DNA of 64,000 bases from Aequorivita sp. H23M31. GTDB taxonomy: Bacteria; Bacteroidota; Bacteroidia; Flavobacteriales; Flavobacteriaceae. A model generated the notes under the pieces. That model made no database searches and was not told where the DNA came from. It worked only from the letters and a program-made list of their open reading frames with translations. Position 1 is the first letter of the stretch; the number at the start of each line of letters is the position of its first letter. A program made the translations under genes and the position numbers. Positions 36,398 through 44,836 of this stretch are shown in pieces. The stretch is taken from positions 186,001 to 250,000 of the forward strand of contig NZ_CP034951.1 in the NCBI RefSeq assembly GCF_004022485.1. Reading direction: 5' to 3'.

Positions 36398-37776
36398 CTA
36401 ATTGACTGAGTGAGGAGCAAGGTTTATAGTTTTTAAAACCTTATTTTTTTGGAGATAATTTTGGATGATATGTGTGGATTCGCGATGGAATTGTGATGGG
36501 TTTATGATGGTTTTCAATATTTCCGGGCGGTTAATTTGATGGTTTAAATTAAAAAAGGCATAGCCTTTGTAACTTCCATTTTCAATCCAAATTACAGACC
36601 GCTCCTCGGTACTCCTTCCACGATCAATAAGAAGCAAACTTTGTTTTTCAAAACCTAAATTCTTCAAAAGAGAAAGCACTCTTTCATTGTATTTTTCAGG
36701 AGTTTCTTCATTAATACAAGCTCCCAAGCAATTGCCCGCTGAATAATAGGAACATTCATTCTCTGTAGGTTGGAGACCGGTCAGTTTTGGGCATAGTTGG
36801 TTTTCTTCCGTAATTCGGAGCAATTCAGACTTCGCCTGCTGGTAATTGGTATAAGTAATTAATCCCCTTTTCCGTCCGTCAAATTTCTGAATTTTCAAGG
36901 TAATATAGCCATCCTCATCAACAGCGGAAGTAAGTTGATGGGTGAATCCTGCCTTTGGGGAGTACGGTTGTATTTGGGCTTGTGCTGTTTGATTTCTTCA
37001 TATTCCTTTAAAATGGAAATCAGCTCGTTCCCCGTTTTTTCATAAGCGACTGTATTCACTTCCAACTGTAATCGCTTTGATTTTCTGTTATCGTTTGTAA
37101 AATGTTGGACCAGTTTCTTGCGGATATTTTTTCCTCTACCAATATAAATTATATCCCCGGCTTCGTTATAAATATAATAAATCCCCATTTCCGATGGAGT
37201 TTTTTCAATAATATCCAGAAGTCTTGCGTCAAGTTGGGGTTTGGTATCCTTTTTTAGAGTTTCGGTAATAATCTTTTTTGATAAATCTTTGGACAATAAC
37301 ATTTTAAATAGGGCAACCGTAGCTTTTGCATCTCCCTGTGCGCGATGGCGATCGCTTAATGGAATTCCTAGGGCTTGCACTAATTTTCCCAAACTATAGG
37401 ACGGCATATCTGGAATCAATTTTTTGGATAATTCTACCGTGCAAAGGGTTTGTTTCTCAAAGTTATAGCCTAATCGATCAAATTCTGTAGTAAGAATTCG
37501 ATTGTCAAAAAGAGCATTATGAGCTACCATTACACAGTCCTCGGTTATCTCGATGATGCGTTTGGCCACTTCATAAAACTTGGGCGCGTTTCGCAGCATA
37601 TCGTTATTTATTCCCGTTAGATTAACCACAAAAGGTTGAATTGGTCTTTCCGGATTAATTAAACTGGCAAATTGATCGACTATTTCATGCCCGTCGAACC
37701 TGTAAATTGCAATTTCGGTTATTCCTTCCTCATTGTATTTTCCACCTGTGGTCTCTATGTCTAAAATTGCGTACAC
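36398..37776 (-). pseudogene. DnaQ-like exonuclease / GIY-YIG (UvrC-N) fusion gene split by a frameshift
   Basis: Two frames together encode one protein. The first (37776 to 36895) has a DEDDh exonuclease domain (YAILDIETTG with the DxE, MVAHNALFDNRIL, HRAQGDAKAT) and a GIY-YIG domain (GIYYIYNEAGDIIYIGRGKN), then runs into KYNRTPQRQ and unrelated residues. The second (to 36398) continues with DEDGYITLKIQKFDGR and a Cys-containing tail (YYSAGNCLGACI). Adding one A to the AAA run (TTT at 36954-36956 on the plus strand) joins them as ...TPQKAGFTHQ..., giving 459 residues without a stop. The intact family is found in flavobacteria and may act in repair or RNA/DNA end processing. It is either a real mutation or a sequencing error. 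Confidence 0.8.
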
Positions 37777-37783
37777 TATTTTT

Positions 37784-37824
37784 AGTTATGAGTTATGAGT
37801 TATGAGTTATGAGTTATGAGTTAT
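37784..37824. repeat. 7-bp tandem repeat (AGTTATG)
   Basis: Five perfect AGTTATG units and one partial unit lie 8 bp upstream of the exonuclease start codon, in its promoter/leader region. Confidence 0.9.
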
Positions 37825-37887
37825 ATTGAGTTTAAGAGTTTAAATCTTTGTGGTTTTTTTTTGATTTATAATCATTTATTTGTTTTG

Positions 37888-37950
37888 TTACCGATTACCG
37901 ATTACCGATTACCGACTACCGACTGCTGACTACTGATTACTGACCACTGA
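37888..37950. repeat. 7-bp tandem repeat (TTACCGA) flush with the YggS stop
   Basis: Nine 7-bp units: four perfect TTACCGA followed by drifting copies (CTACCGA, CTGCTGA, CTACTGA). The array ends exactly at the base before the TAA of the YggS-family gene. Confidence 0.9.
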
Positions 37951-38643
37951 TTAATAATTCCGTTCTCCAAAAATGGCACTTCCTATGCGAACCATATTAC
38001 TACCATGATCTATGGCTAATCTGAAATCTCCGCTCATGCCCATACTTAGGACACGCAATTCGGTTCCGAAATCATTTGATCTTGTTTTGAACTCGTCGAA
38101 TATGTTTTTTAATTTTTGGAATTCTTTCGATATCTGCTCCTCATCCTCGGTAAAAGTGGCCATGCCCATAAAGCCCACTACTTCAATATTTTTCAGGTTT
38201 TTATAAACTTCTGAGCTTAATAAGTTTACAGCGTCTTCTTCGTCCATCCCAAATTTACTGTCTTCCTTAGCAATTTTTATTTGAAGAAGACACTGAATAA
38301 CTCTTTCATTTTTACGGGCTTCTTTATTTATTTCTTTTAAAAGTTTCAAGCTATCCACAGCGTGTATCAACGAAACGAACGGCGCCATATATTTTACCTT
38401 ATTCCGTTGCACGTGACCAATCATATGCCATTCCACATCTTTGGGCATTTCCTGCCACTTAGATTCCATTTCCTGTACTTTGTTCTCGCCAAATATGCGT
38501 TGTCCGGCATTATAGGCTTCCATCAAGTCGGTGATGGGTCTTGTTTTTGAAACTGCTACCAAGGTTATATTTTTGGGCAGTTCGTTTTTAAGTTTATTTA
38601 GATTTTCTGAAATAGTCATCTTCATTTTCTTCTCGCTGTTCAT
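37951..38643 (-). CDS. YggS-family PLP-binding protein (PLP homeostasis protein)
   Basis: A 230-residue TIM-barrel protein of the alanine-racemase N-domain type. The PLP lysine is in LVAVSKTRP at about residue 33; RIFGENKVQE, WHMIGHVQRNKVKYM, SKFGMDEEDA and LSMGMSGDFRLAIDHGSNMVRIG are family motifs. YggS/PLPBP proteins have no known catalysis and buffer pyridoxal phosphate. It is the last gene of a minus-strand run with DUF1015, a hydroxyacyl-CoA dehydrogenase and an oxidoreductase. A heptamer array begins at its stop. Confidence 0.93.
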   Translation of the reverse strand: MNSEKKMKMTISENLNKLKNELPKNITLVAVSKTRPITDLMEAYNAGQRIFGENKVQEMESKWQEMPKDVEWHMIGHVQRNKVKYMAPFVSLIHAVDSLKLLKEINKEARKNERVIQCLLQIKIAKEDSKFGMDEEDAVNLLSSEVYKNLKNIEVVGFMGMATFTEDEEQISKEFQKLKNIFDEFKTRSNDFGTELRVLSMGMSGDFRLAIDHGSNMVRIGSAIFGERNY

Positions 38644-38719
38644 TTAATATGTAAAATACTTATTTTTTGGACTCCTAAAGGTACTGCTAACCGCTACTGT
38701 CAATGCCTACTAATTAAAA

Positions 38720-39958
38720 TCAGAATTCATAAATAGTAACTCCACTTCGTAGTTTGGGTTCAATATAAGTGCTTTTTGGTGGCATTTTTAGACCCTCATC
38801 CGCAATTTGTTGCATTTCGTCAGTAGTAACGGGCAACAATCCAAATCCAACTGCAAAGTTACCGGAATCTATTACCGTCTGAACATAAGCTAGCTCCTTT
38901 TTTCCGTGGGAATATTCAATGCGCTGGTCATTTCGTAAATCTTTTATTCCTAAAAGCGGTTTCAGAATGGTGGTATATAATATCTGGGCGTCTAGCGCAT
39001 CGAGGGCATTTTCAATTTTATACTTCTTTTTCCGAAGGTGCAAGGAATAGAATTCTCCGTCCAAATACATGCTAAAATGATGTTTTTTGGAGGGTTTATA
39101 GTAATCGTGTCCACGATTTTCTATTCTAAACAATTCATCCAATTTTATTAGGAACTCTTCTTTTTCCATTCCGTTCAGATCTTTCACCAACCTATTGAAC
39201 TCATATATTTTTAAGTCGCTGGCGGGAATAAGGAAACTCATAAAATAATTATAACTTTCCTCCCCGGTGTGATGTGGATTTTCAGCTTTTAAATCCTTGG
39301 CCAGCAAATAAGAAGAGGCCGATCGGTGATGACCGTCTGCAATGTATAATGCCGGTATATCCGCAAAAATAGTTTGTATTTTGTTTAAAAGTACTTCATC
39401 GTCAACATTCCAAAGATAATGGGTGTCGCGATAAGTGGTGGTAAACTCATATTCTGGACGGGTTTTCATAACCTCATCAATCAAAAGCTCCAAATCGGAA
39501 TTATCAGGGTAGGTAAGGAGAACCGCTTCTGCATTAAAACCAATAGTTTTTAGATATTCCTTTAGAATAACCTCGCGGAACTCCAAGGTTTCTTCATGCT
39601 TTTTAATTACATCATCCTCATAATCCTGAACACTTGCGGCGGCGACTATTCCCGTAAATTCCAGTTTATCGCGGTTGACAATTTTATAAATATAAAAGCT
39701 TGGTTTTTCTTCTTCTATAAAAATACCATCTTCCTTAAATTCCTCATATCTATTTCTTACCAATCCATAGCGCTCAACACCAGAAATTTCCTTTTGGTAT
39801 TTATATCCCGGATTTACGATGTGCAGAAACGAAAACGGATTATCACGTAAACGAGACTCCACTTGTGCCGTTGTATAGCTATCGTAAGACCGAGCGGCAA
39901 GTAGGTTCACCTTATCTCTTGTGGGTCTAACGGCCTTAAAAGGAATTATTTTTGCCAA
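38720..39958 (-). CDS. DUF1015 family protein
   Basis: A 412-residue soluble protein covering the whole DUF1015 family. Hallmarks are IIPFKAVRPTRDKVNLLAAR at the start, a conserved PFSFLHIVNP near 42, ALYIADGHHRSASSYLLAKD near 200, and the C-terminal GLLPVTTDEMQQIADEG. The GHHR segment suggests an enzyme active site, but no reaction is established. It lies between the 3-hydroxyacyl-CoA dehydrogenase and YggS genes on the same strand. Confidence 0.9.
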   Translation of the reverse strand: MAKIIPFKAVRPTRDKVNLLAARSYDSYTTAQVESRLRDNPFSFLHIVNPGYKYQKEISGVERYGLVRNRYEEFKEDGIFIEEEKPSFYIYKIVNRDKLEFTGIVAAASVQDYEDDVIKKHEETLEFREVILKEYLKTIGFNAEAVLLTYPDNSDLELLIDEVMKTRPEYEFTTTYRDTHYLWNVDDEVLLNKIQTIFADIPALYIADGHHRSASSYLLAKDLKAENPHHTGEESYNYFMSFLIPASDLKIYEFNRLVKDLNGMEKEEFLIKLDELFRIENRGHDYYKPSKKHHFSMYLDGEFYSLHLRKKKYKIENALDALDAQILYTTILKPLLGIKDLRNDQRIEYSHGKKELAYVQTVIDSGNFAVGFGLLPVTTDEMQQIADEGLKMPPKSTYIEPKLRSGVTIYEF

Positions 39959-40038
39959 ATTTTGAGTTTAGTAATTTAAAAGTTTCGGGGTTATTTATTG
40001 AGAAGAATGATCTTGAGAACCACCATTAAAGCAATACT

Positions 40039-40929
40039 TTATTTTGAAAATTGAGAAGAAACTACCTCGGCCTTTCTGTTTTCGCTGTAGTCGTAAAACC
40101 CTTCGCCACTTTTGCTGCCCAATTTGCCTGCCATTACCATATTCACCAATAGTGGACAAGGAGCATATTTTGGATTTTTAAAACCATCGTACATAACTTT
40201 CAAAATAGATAGACATACGTCAAGTCCAATAAAATCGGCAAGAGCTAATGGTCCCATTGGATGGGCCATTCCAAGCTTCATAACGGTATCTATTTCATTC
40301 ACTCCGGCAACTCCATTGTATAATGTTTCGATGGCTTCGTTGATCATTGGCATTAATATTCGGTTTGCCACAAATCCGGGGTAATCATTAACTTCAACGG
40401 GTGTCTTGTTCAAGCTTTTAGAAAGAGTTTCCACTGTTTGAAAGGTTTCTTTGCTAGTGCTATAACCTTTAATTATTTCCACCAATTTCATAATGGGAAC
40501 TGGATTCATAAAGTGCATTCCAATTACTTTTTCAGGTCGTGAAGTAACCGCTGCAATCTGGGTGATGGAAATTGAAGATGTATTACTCGCCAAAATGGTA
40601 TCGGGACCGCAGAACTTATCCAAATCCCGAAAGATATTTAGTTTTAATTCTACATTTTCTGTGGCAGCTTCCACAACCAAACCAACATTTTTAACTCCTT
40701 TTTCAAGGTCGGTAAAGGTTGTAATATTTTTAAGTGTGCGCGACATATCCGCATCTGTTATGGTTTGCTTACTTACCATTCGTTCCAGATTTCTGGAAAT
40801 GGTAGCTAATCCTTTATCCAAATAAGCTTGTTGGATATCGATTAAATGCACTTGGAAATCGAATTGGGCAAAAGTGTGGGCGATGCCATTTCCCATGGTT
40901 CCGGCACCTATTACTGCTATACTTTTCAT
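40039..40929 (-). CDS. 3-Hydroxyacyl-CoA (3-hydroxybutyryl-CoA) dehydrogenase
   Basis: A 296-residue NAD-dependent dehydrogenase from ATG 40929, the start of MKSIAVIGAGTMGNGIAHTFA, whose GxGxxG binds NAD. LASNTSSISIT and VIGMHFMNPVPIMKLVEII hold the catalytic Ser/His/Asn region, and GFVANRILMPMINEAI starts the helical dimerisation domain. It oxidises 3-hydroxyacyl-CoA to 3-ketoacyl-CoA, probably with short chains. A start at 40968 would add 13 unconserved residues. It is 70 bp downstream of the Gfo/Idh gene. Confidence 0.93.
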   Translation of the reverse strand: MKSIAVIGAGTMGNGIAHTFAQFDFQVHLIDIQQAYLDKGLATISRNLERMVSKQTITDADMSRTLKNITTFTDLEKGVKNVGLVVEAATENVELKLNIFRDLDKFCGPDTILASNTSSISITQIAAVTSRPEKVIGMHFMNPVPIMKLVEIIKGYSTSKETFQTVETLSKSLNKTPVEVNDYPGFVANRILMPMINEAIETLYNGVAGVNEIDTVMKLGMAHPMGPLALADFIGLDVCLSILKVMYDGFKNPKYAPCPLLVNMVMAGKLGSKSGEGFYDYSENRKAEVVSSQFSK

Positions 40930-40999
40930 TAGTTTATTATAATTTATAAGATGATATTTTAAACTCAATTATTTAATTCAATGCGGAGGAACCGAAAAG

Positions 41000-41968
41000 C
41001 TATATTTGTTTAAAATTTTCGATAACCAACATGGCTACGCGAAGAGCCTCGGTTCCCTGTCTAAGGGAAACATCCGGCGTTCTGTCTGCTTTAATGGCTT
41101 CGGCAAAACTTTCAAGTTCATCGAGGATTGCATTGTTGCTTTCTATCTGTGGATTTTCAAAATAAATTTGTTTTTGAACACCTTCGGCATTGGTTAGGAT
41201 CATCGCAAATTCATCGGGTTGCTCTGGCGCATTTTTCATTCTTACCGCTTCGCATTTCTTTTCCAAAAAATCAACCGAGATATAGGCATCGCGTTGGAAA
41301 AATCGAGCTTTTCGCATCTTTTTCAGCGAAATCCTACTAGCGGTAAGGTTGGCTACACAGCCGTTTTCAAATTCAATTCGGGCATTTGCAATATCTGGAG
41401 TTTCACTGAGCACGGAAACTCCGCTGGCGCTTACGGTTTTCACCGGACTCTTTACCACGCTTAAAATAATATCGATATCGTGGATCATCAGGTCCAAAAC
41501 TACTGAGACATCGGTACCGCGCGGATTGAACTCGGCCAATCTGTGGGTCTCGATAAACATAGGATTGCTTATCTTATCCCTGATCGCCATAAATGCGGGG
41601 TTAAAGCGTTCCACTTGGCCCACTTGACCACGTACTTTTTTGGTTTTGGCCAAGTCCCTGATCTCTTCCGCTTCTGCTACTGTTTGGGTGATTGGTTTTT
41701 CAATAAAAAGATGCTTCCCAGCTTCAATTACTTTTCTCGCACATTCAAAATGATGTATGGTAGGTGTCACCACTACAACCATATCGGACGCATCTATAAG
41801 ACTTTCCATCGTAGGAAAACTTTTATATCCGAATTCCTCTTCAATTTTCTTCGCAGCTTTTTTATCGGCATCAAAAAAGCCCACTAATTCATATTTTTCA
41901 GATTGTTTAAGCAATTTCAGGTGAATCTTCCCAAGATGGCCGGCGCCAAGTACTCCTGCTTTTAGCAT
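41000..41968 (-). CDS. Gfo/Idh/MocA-family NAD(P)-dependent oxidoreductase
   Basis: A 322-residue two-domain oxidoreductase from ATG 41968 (MLKAGVLGAGHLGKIHLKLL, Rossmann GxGxxG). VVVVTPTIHHF and GKHLFIEKPITQTVAEA contain the conserved EKP lysine, and DLMIHDIDIILSVV the H/D pair of the catalytic region. The substrate is unknown; sugars, sugar nucleotides or biliverdin-like compounds are used across the family. A longer frame to 42097 reads through a heptamer-repeat spacer and is not credible as protein. It is the first gene of the four-gene minus-strand run ending in YggS. Confidence 0.9.
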   Translation of the reverse strand: MLKAGVLGAGHLGKIHLKLLKQSEKYELVGFFDADKKAAKKIEEEFGYKSFPTMESLIDASDMVVVVTPTIHHFECARKVIEAGKHLFIEKPITQTVAEAEEIRDLAKTKKVRGQVGQVERFNPAFMAIRDKISNPMFIETHRLAEFNPRGTDVSVVLDLMIHDIDIILSVVKSPVKTVSASGVSVLSETPDIANARIEFENGCVANLTASRISLKKMRKARFFQRDAYISVDFLEKKCEAVRMKNAPEQPDEFAMILTNAEGVQKQIYFENPQIESNNAILDELESFAEAIKADRTPDVSLRQGTEALRVAMLVIENFKQI

Positions 41969-42028
41969 GCGTGTGTTTTTCACAAATGTAAGATTTTCAG
42001 AGGAAAGTTTAAAGGGTTTTAATTTTGG

Positions 42029-42160
42029 TGTTGAATAGTAATAGTTGGCAGTCGGGTAGTCGTTAGTGGGTAGATGTTTATTGTGGTAAGTGGTCATTGT
42101 ACATTAAAAATTATTGATTGGTCATTGTTTCTTTTCGTTATTCATTATAAATTCTCTTGG
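42029..42160. repeat. Degenerate 7-bp repeat spacer
   Basis: Units such as tagtcgt, tagtggg and tagatgt follow one another in constant 7-bp phase from about 42029 to 42098. A weaker T-rich continuation (ttggtca, ttgtttc) reaches about 42160. The spacer lies between the divergent Gfo/Idh and pcm genes. Confidence 0.55.
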
Positions 42161-42188
42161 AGCTAGCCATCGAAAATTGGTTACTTTG
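42157..42188 (+). promoter_or_regulatory. Possible pcm promoter
   Basis: TTG at 42157-42159 and TTACTTTG at 42181-42188 (one mismatch to TAnnTTTG) are 21 bp apart, with the pcm ATG 20 bp further on. Confidence 0.35.
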
Positions 42189-42208
42189 TGATTTAAAATT
42201 TATATAAA

Positions 42209-42850
42209 ATGAAAGATACATTTACCCATCAGGGAATGCGGAAGAAGTTGGTGAAAATTCTTGAAAAGAAAGGGATTGAGGATAAAAATGTATTAAGTGC
42301 AATTGGGAAAATTCCACGGCATCTTTTTATGGATTCTGGTTTTGTGGACCATGCCTATGTAGATAAGGCTTTCCCTATTGCAGCCGATCAGACCATTTCG
42401 CAACCTTATACCGTAGCCCGCCAAACAGAACTTTTGGAAGTTAAAAAGGATGATAAAATCCTTGAGATTGGAACTGGGAGTGGCTATCAGGCAGCCGTAC
42501 TTTTGGAGATGGGAGTGCGGTTATACACCATTGAACGGCAAAATGAATTGTTCAAAAAAACCAATCTTTTCCTTCCGAAATTGGGTTATAAACCAAAAAA
42601 AATGATTTTTGGAGATGGATATATCGGTTTGGTAGAAGATGCCCCTTTCGACGGAATTATTGTCACCGCCGGAGCTCCTTTCGTGCCGCAACCCTTACTT
42701 GCCCAACTGAAAGTGGGTGGGAGGCTGGTAATTCCAGTAGGAGATGATATTCAGATTATGACAGTTTTCTATAGAAAATCCGAAACTGAATTTGAAAAAG
42801 AAGAGTTTGGTGAGTTTCGATTTGTACCTTTATTGGAGGATAAGAATTGA
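42209..42850 (+). CDS. pcm: Protein-L-isoaspartate O-methyltransferase
   Basis: A 213-residue SAM-dependent methyltransferase that repairs isoaspartyl residues in aged proteins. IPRHLFMDSGF and AADQTISQPYTVARQTELL are the isoaspartate-binding segments. KILEIGTGSGYQAAVLLEMG (about residues 82-101) is the SAM motif I, and FDGIIVTAGAPFVPQPLLAQL the post-II region. Length is normal. The spacer after its stop consists wholly of 7-bp repeats up to the LOG gene. Confidence 0.95.
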   Translation: MKDTFTHQGMRKKLVKILEKKGIEDKNVLSAIGKIPRHLFMDSGFVDHAYVDKAFPIAADQTISQPYTVARQTELLEVKKDDKILEIGTGSGYQAAVLLEMGVRLYTIERQNELFKKTNLFLPKLGYKPKKMIFGDGYIGLVEDAPFDGIIVTAGAPFVPQPLLAQLKVGGRLVIPVGDDIQIMTVFYRKSETEFEKEEFGEFRFVPLLEDKN

Positions 42851-42978
42851 GGGTGATGGGTGACGGATGACTGATGTATCCCCAGCATCCAACATCCAGC
42901 ATCCAGCATCCAGCATCCAGCATCCAACATCCAGCATCCAGCATCCAACATCCAGCATTTAACATCCAGCATCCGACA
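42851..42978. repeat. 7-bp tandem repeat filling the pcm-LOG spacer
   Basis: The first base after the pcm stop starts an uninterrupted 18-unit heptamer array (42851-42976). It opens with diverged units (gggtgat, ggatgac) and continues as CATCCAG with CATCCAA variants; the next gene's ATG follows at 42979. Read through, it produces spurious peptides with SIQHPAS or MLDAGCW repeats on the two strands. Confidence 0.95.
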
Positions 42979-43569
42979 ATGAACAATTTAAATACAATAT
43001 GTGTCTTCTGCGGAAGCAGCAGCGGAAATGATCTCAAGATTACCGAGGCCGCCAAAAGGCTGGGCGAAATTTTTGCTTCGCGAAAAATTACGCTGGTTTA
43101 TGGTGCGGCCAAAATAGGAGTGATGGGAACACTGGCAAAAAGTGTTTTGGATAACAAAGGAGAAGTAATAGGAATCATCCCCAATTTTTTGAAAAAGAAG
43201 GAAGTGGTCCATCTTGGTCTAACGGAGTTGATTACGACCGAAAACATGCACGAGCGCAAGCTGAAAATGCAGGAAGCCAGCGATGGTTTTATTGCCCTGC
43301 CCGGCGGAATGGGAACGCTCGAGGAACTTTTTGAGATAATAACCTGGCTCCAACTTGGCTTGCACCAAAAACCCATAGGTTTGTTGAATGTAAACGGTTT
43401 TTATGACGACCTAATCAACTTGCTTGAAAATATGGTTCAGCGGGGTTTTCTTTCTATAGACAACTATCACTTACTTCTGGTTGATTCAAAACCAGAACTG
43501 CTTCTTCAAAAAATGGAGGAATTTAAACGCCCAGATCTGCCTAAATGGTTAAGTGAAGATAAGGCCTAG
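42979..43569 (+). CDS. LOG-family protein (TIGR00730; nucleoside 5'-monophosphate phosphoribohydrolase-like)
   Basis: A 196-residue Rossmann-like protein from ATG 42979 (MNNLNTICVFCGSSSG, the usual opening). LVYGAAKIGVMGTLAKSVL and the signature LPGGMGTLEELFEIITWLQLG (PGGxGTxxE near 109) are complete. Members cleave nucleoside monophosphates such as cytokinin ribotides to base and ribose 5-phosphate, and were long mislabelled lysine decarboxylases. Reading further upstream only translates the heptamer array. Confidence 0.93.
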   Translation: MNNLNTICVFCGSSSGNDLKITEAAKRLGEIFASRKITLVYGAAKIGVMGTLAKSVLDNKGEVIGIIPNFLKKKEVVHLGLTELITTENMHERKLKMQEASDGFIALPGGMGTLEELFEIITWLQLGLHQKPIGLLNVNGFYDDLINLLENMVQRGFLSIDNYHLLLVDSKPELLLQKMEEFKRPDLPKWLSEDKA

Positions 43570-43687
43570 TTGTATTTCAACTATAATCGCCTTTTTAAAA
43601 AATACCCAATAAGGACAACAATAAACTTTTACAGAAATGAAATAAAGTTCAGGTCCATCCTGTTTGGACTTGGGTGATAAATCTACT

Positions 43688-44725
43688 TTATCCTTTTAAT
43701 TCCCCTTTATCCGAAAGCATAATTGCAATACCCTTAGTTTGTTCAAATTTTGAAAATATGATCACCATAATAACGGTTATTGGAACGCTGAGGATCATTC
43801 CTGTAATTCCCCAAATAACTCCCCATAAGGATAACGCAAGGATGGTAACCAGTGCACTAAGATTCATGGAATTGCCCACAAGCTTAGGTTCTACCACATT
43901 TCCAACGATAACCTGAATGATGCCTACAATAACAAGGGTTAGAATGGCAGGCGTTAAATCAGGGAATTGAAGTAAGCAAAATGCAACAGGAAATAATGTG
44001 GCCACAAGCGATCCTACTGTGGGTATATAATTTAAAAGAAAAATAATAAGTCCCCAAAAAACGGGAGCATCGACGCCAATTATTGATAAAGCGATTGCAC
44101 TCAAGGCTCCGGTTATAAAACTCACAAAAGTTTTTACGCCCAAATAATCAGAAATAGAATCCTCCAGTTCCCGAAGTATTCCGGAAATACGGTGGTGGTT
44201 TTCTTCGGTGGTAAATACCAATCTTAATTTTGAATTAAAATTGGTTTCTTCCAAAAATAAGAACAGCATATATATTAGCACCAAAAAAACATTCCCTACC
44301 GTACTTGTTAAGACCGTTACAATAGGTTGGATTAAATTGCTCAATATCATTCTCACATCTGTATTCCTTAAAAAAACGTCGAACTCTATCCCAAAAGTCT
44401 GATTGATTTTCAAAACTAGCTCGTTGAAGTTGTGTTGGTAAACATCAAACCTTCCTATCATTCTAGCGATGTTTGAAGAAATTATAGAGACCAAAAAGTA
44501 CATTGATGAAAAGATAACAACTGTCAGGAAAATATTCTTTATCCAGTTGGGAACATATTTATCTATTGCTCTTATTCTATTTAGTGTTTCCTTCATTCTT
44601 CTAATAAGTATCCAAAAGATGAAGGCGAAAATCAACGGGATAAGAAAAGCTTTACCATAGACTAACGCAGCGACTACTATTACTATTGAGATACTTGCTT
44701 GGGTGAATTTTGAAAGACTTGTCAT
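43688..44725 (-). CDS. AI-2E family transporter
   Basis: A 345-residue inner-membrane protein with about eight hydrophobic helices, three near the N-terminus and the rest after residue 145. The conserved segment FWGLIIFLLNYIPTVGSLVA near 232 and VVEPKLVGNSMNLSALVTILAL near 285 are PerM/AI-2E family hallmarks. The family includes the E. coli autoinducer-2 exporter TqsA and Na+/H+ antiporters, so substrate is open. It stands alone between convergent LOG and same-strand dus genes. Confidence 0.92.
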   Translation of the reverse strand: MTSLSKFTQASISIVIVVAALVYGKAFLIPLIFAFIFWILIRRMKETLNRIRAIDKYVPNWIKNIFLTVVIFSSMYFLVSIISSNIARMIGRFDVYQHNFNELVLKINQTFGIEFDVFLRNTDVRMILSNLIQPIVTVLTSTVGNVFLVLIYMLFLFLEETNFNSKLRLVFTTEENHHRISGILRELEDSISDYLGVKTFVSFITGALSAIALSIIGVDAPVFWGLIIFLLNYIPTVGSLVATLFPVAFCLLQFPDLTPAILTLVIVGIIQVIVGNVVEPKLVGNSMNLSALVTILALSLWGVIWGITGMILSVPITVIMVIIFSKFEQTKGIAIMLSDKGELKG

Positions 44726-44836
44726 TCTATTTTTTACTAATTCAAAATTAATTGTTTTGTTGAGAGCAATATATTAAGAACAATCTATTGGTTTGGTCAA
44801 TTGACCGACAATAAACTGTGGCGTCTTCCCTTGGAA

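Noticed and set aside
36895..37000. Programmed ribosomal frameshift in the exonuclease/GIY-YIG gene
   Set aside because: The run is only three A's, with no slippery heptamer or stimulatory hairpin recognised; mutation or sequencing error is simpler.
41969..42097. 43-residue N-terminal extension of the Gfo/Idh oxidoreductase
   Set aside because: It translates part of a heptamer spacer and precedes the conserved MLKAGVLGAGHLGK start.
42756..43055. Minus-strand frame with repeated MLDAGCW peptides, and plus-strand frame with SIQHPAS repeats
   Set aside because: Translation of the 7-bp repeat array gives seven-residue periodic peptides by necessity; the LOG protein starts at 42979.
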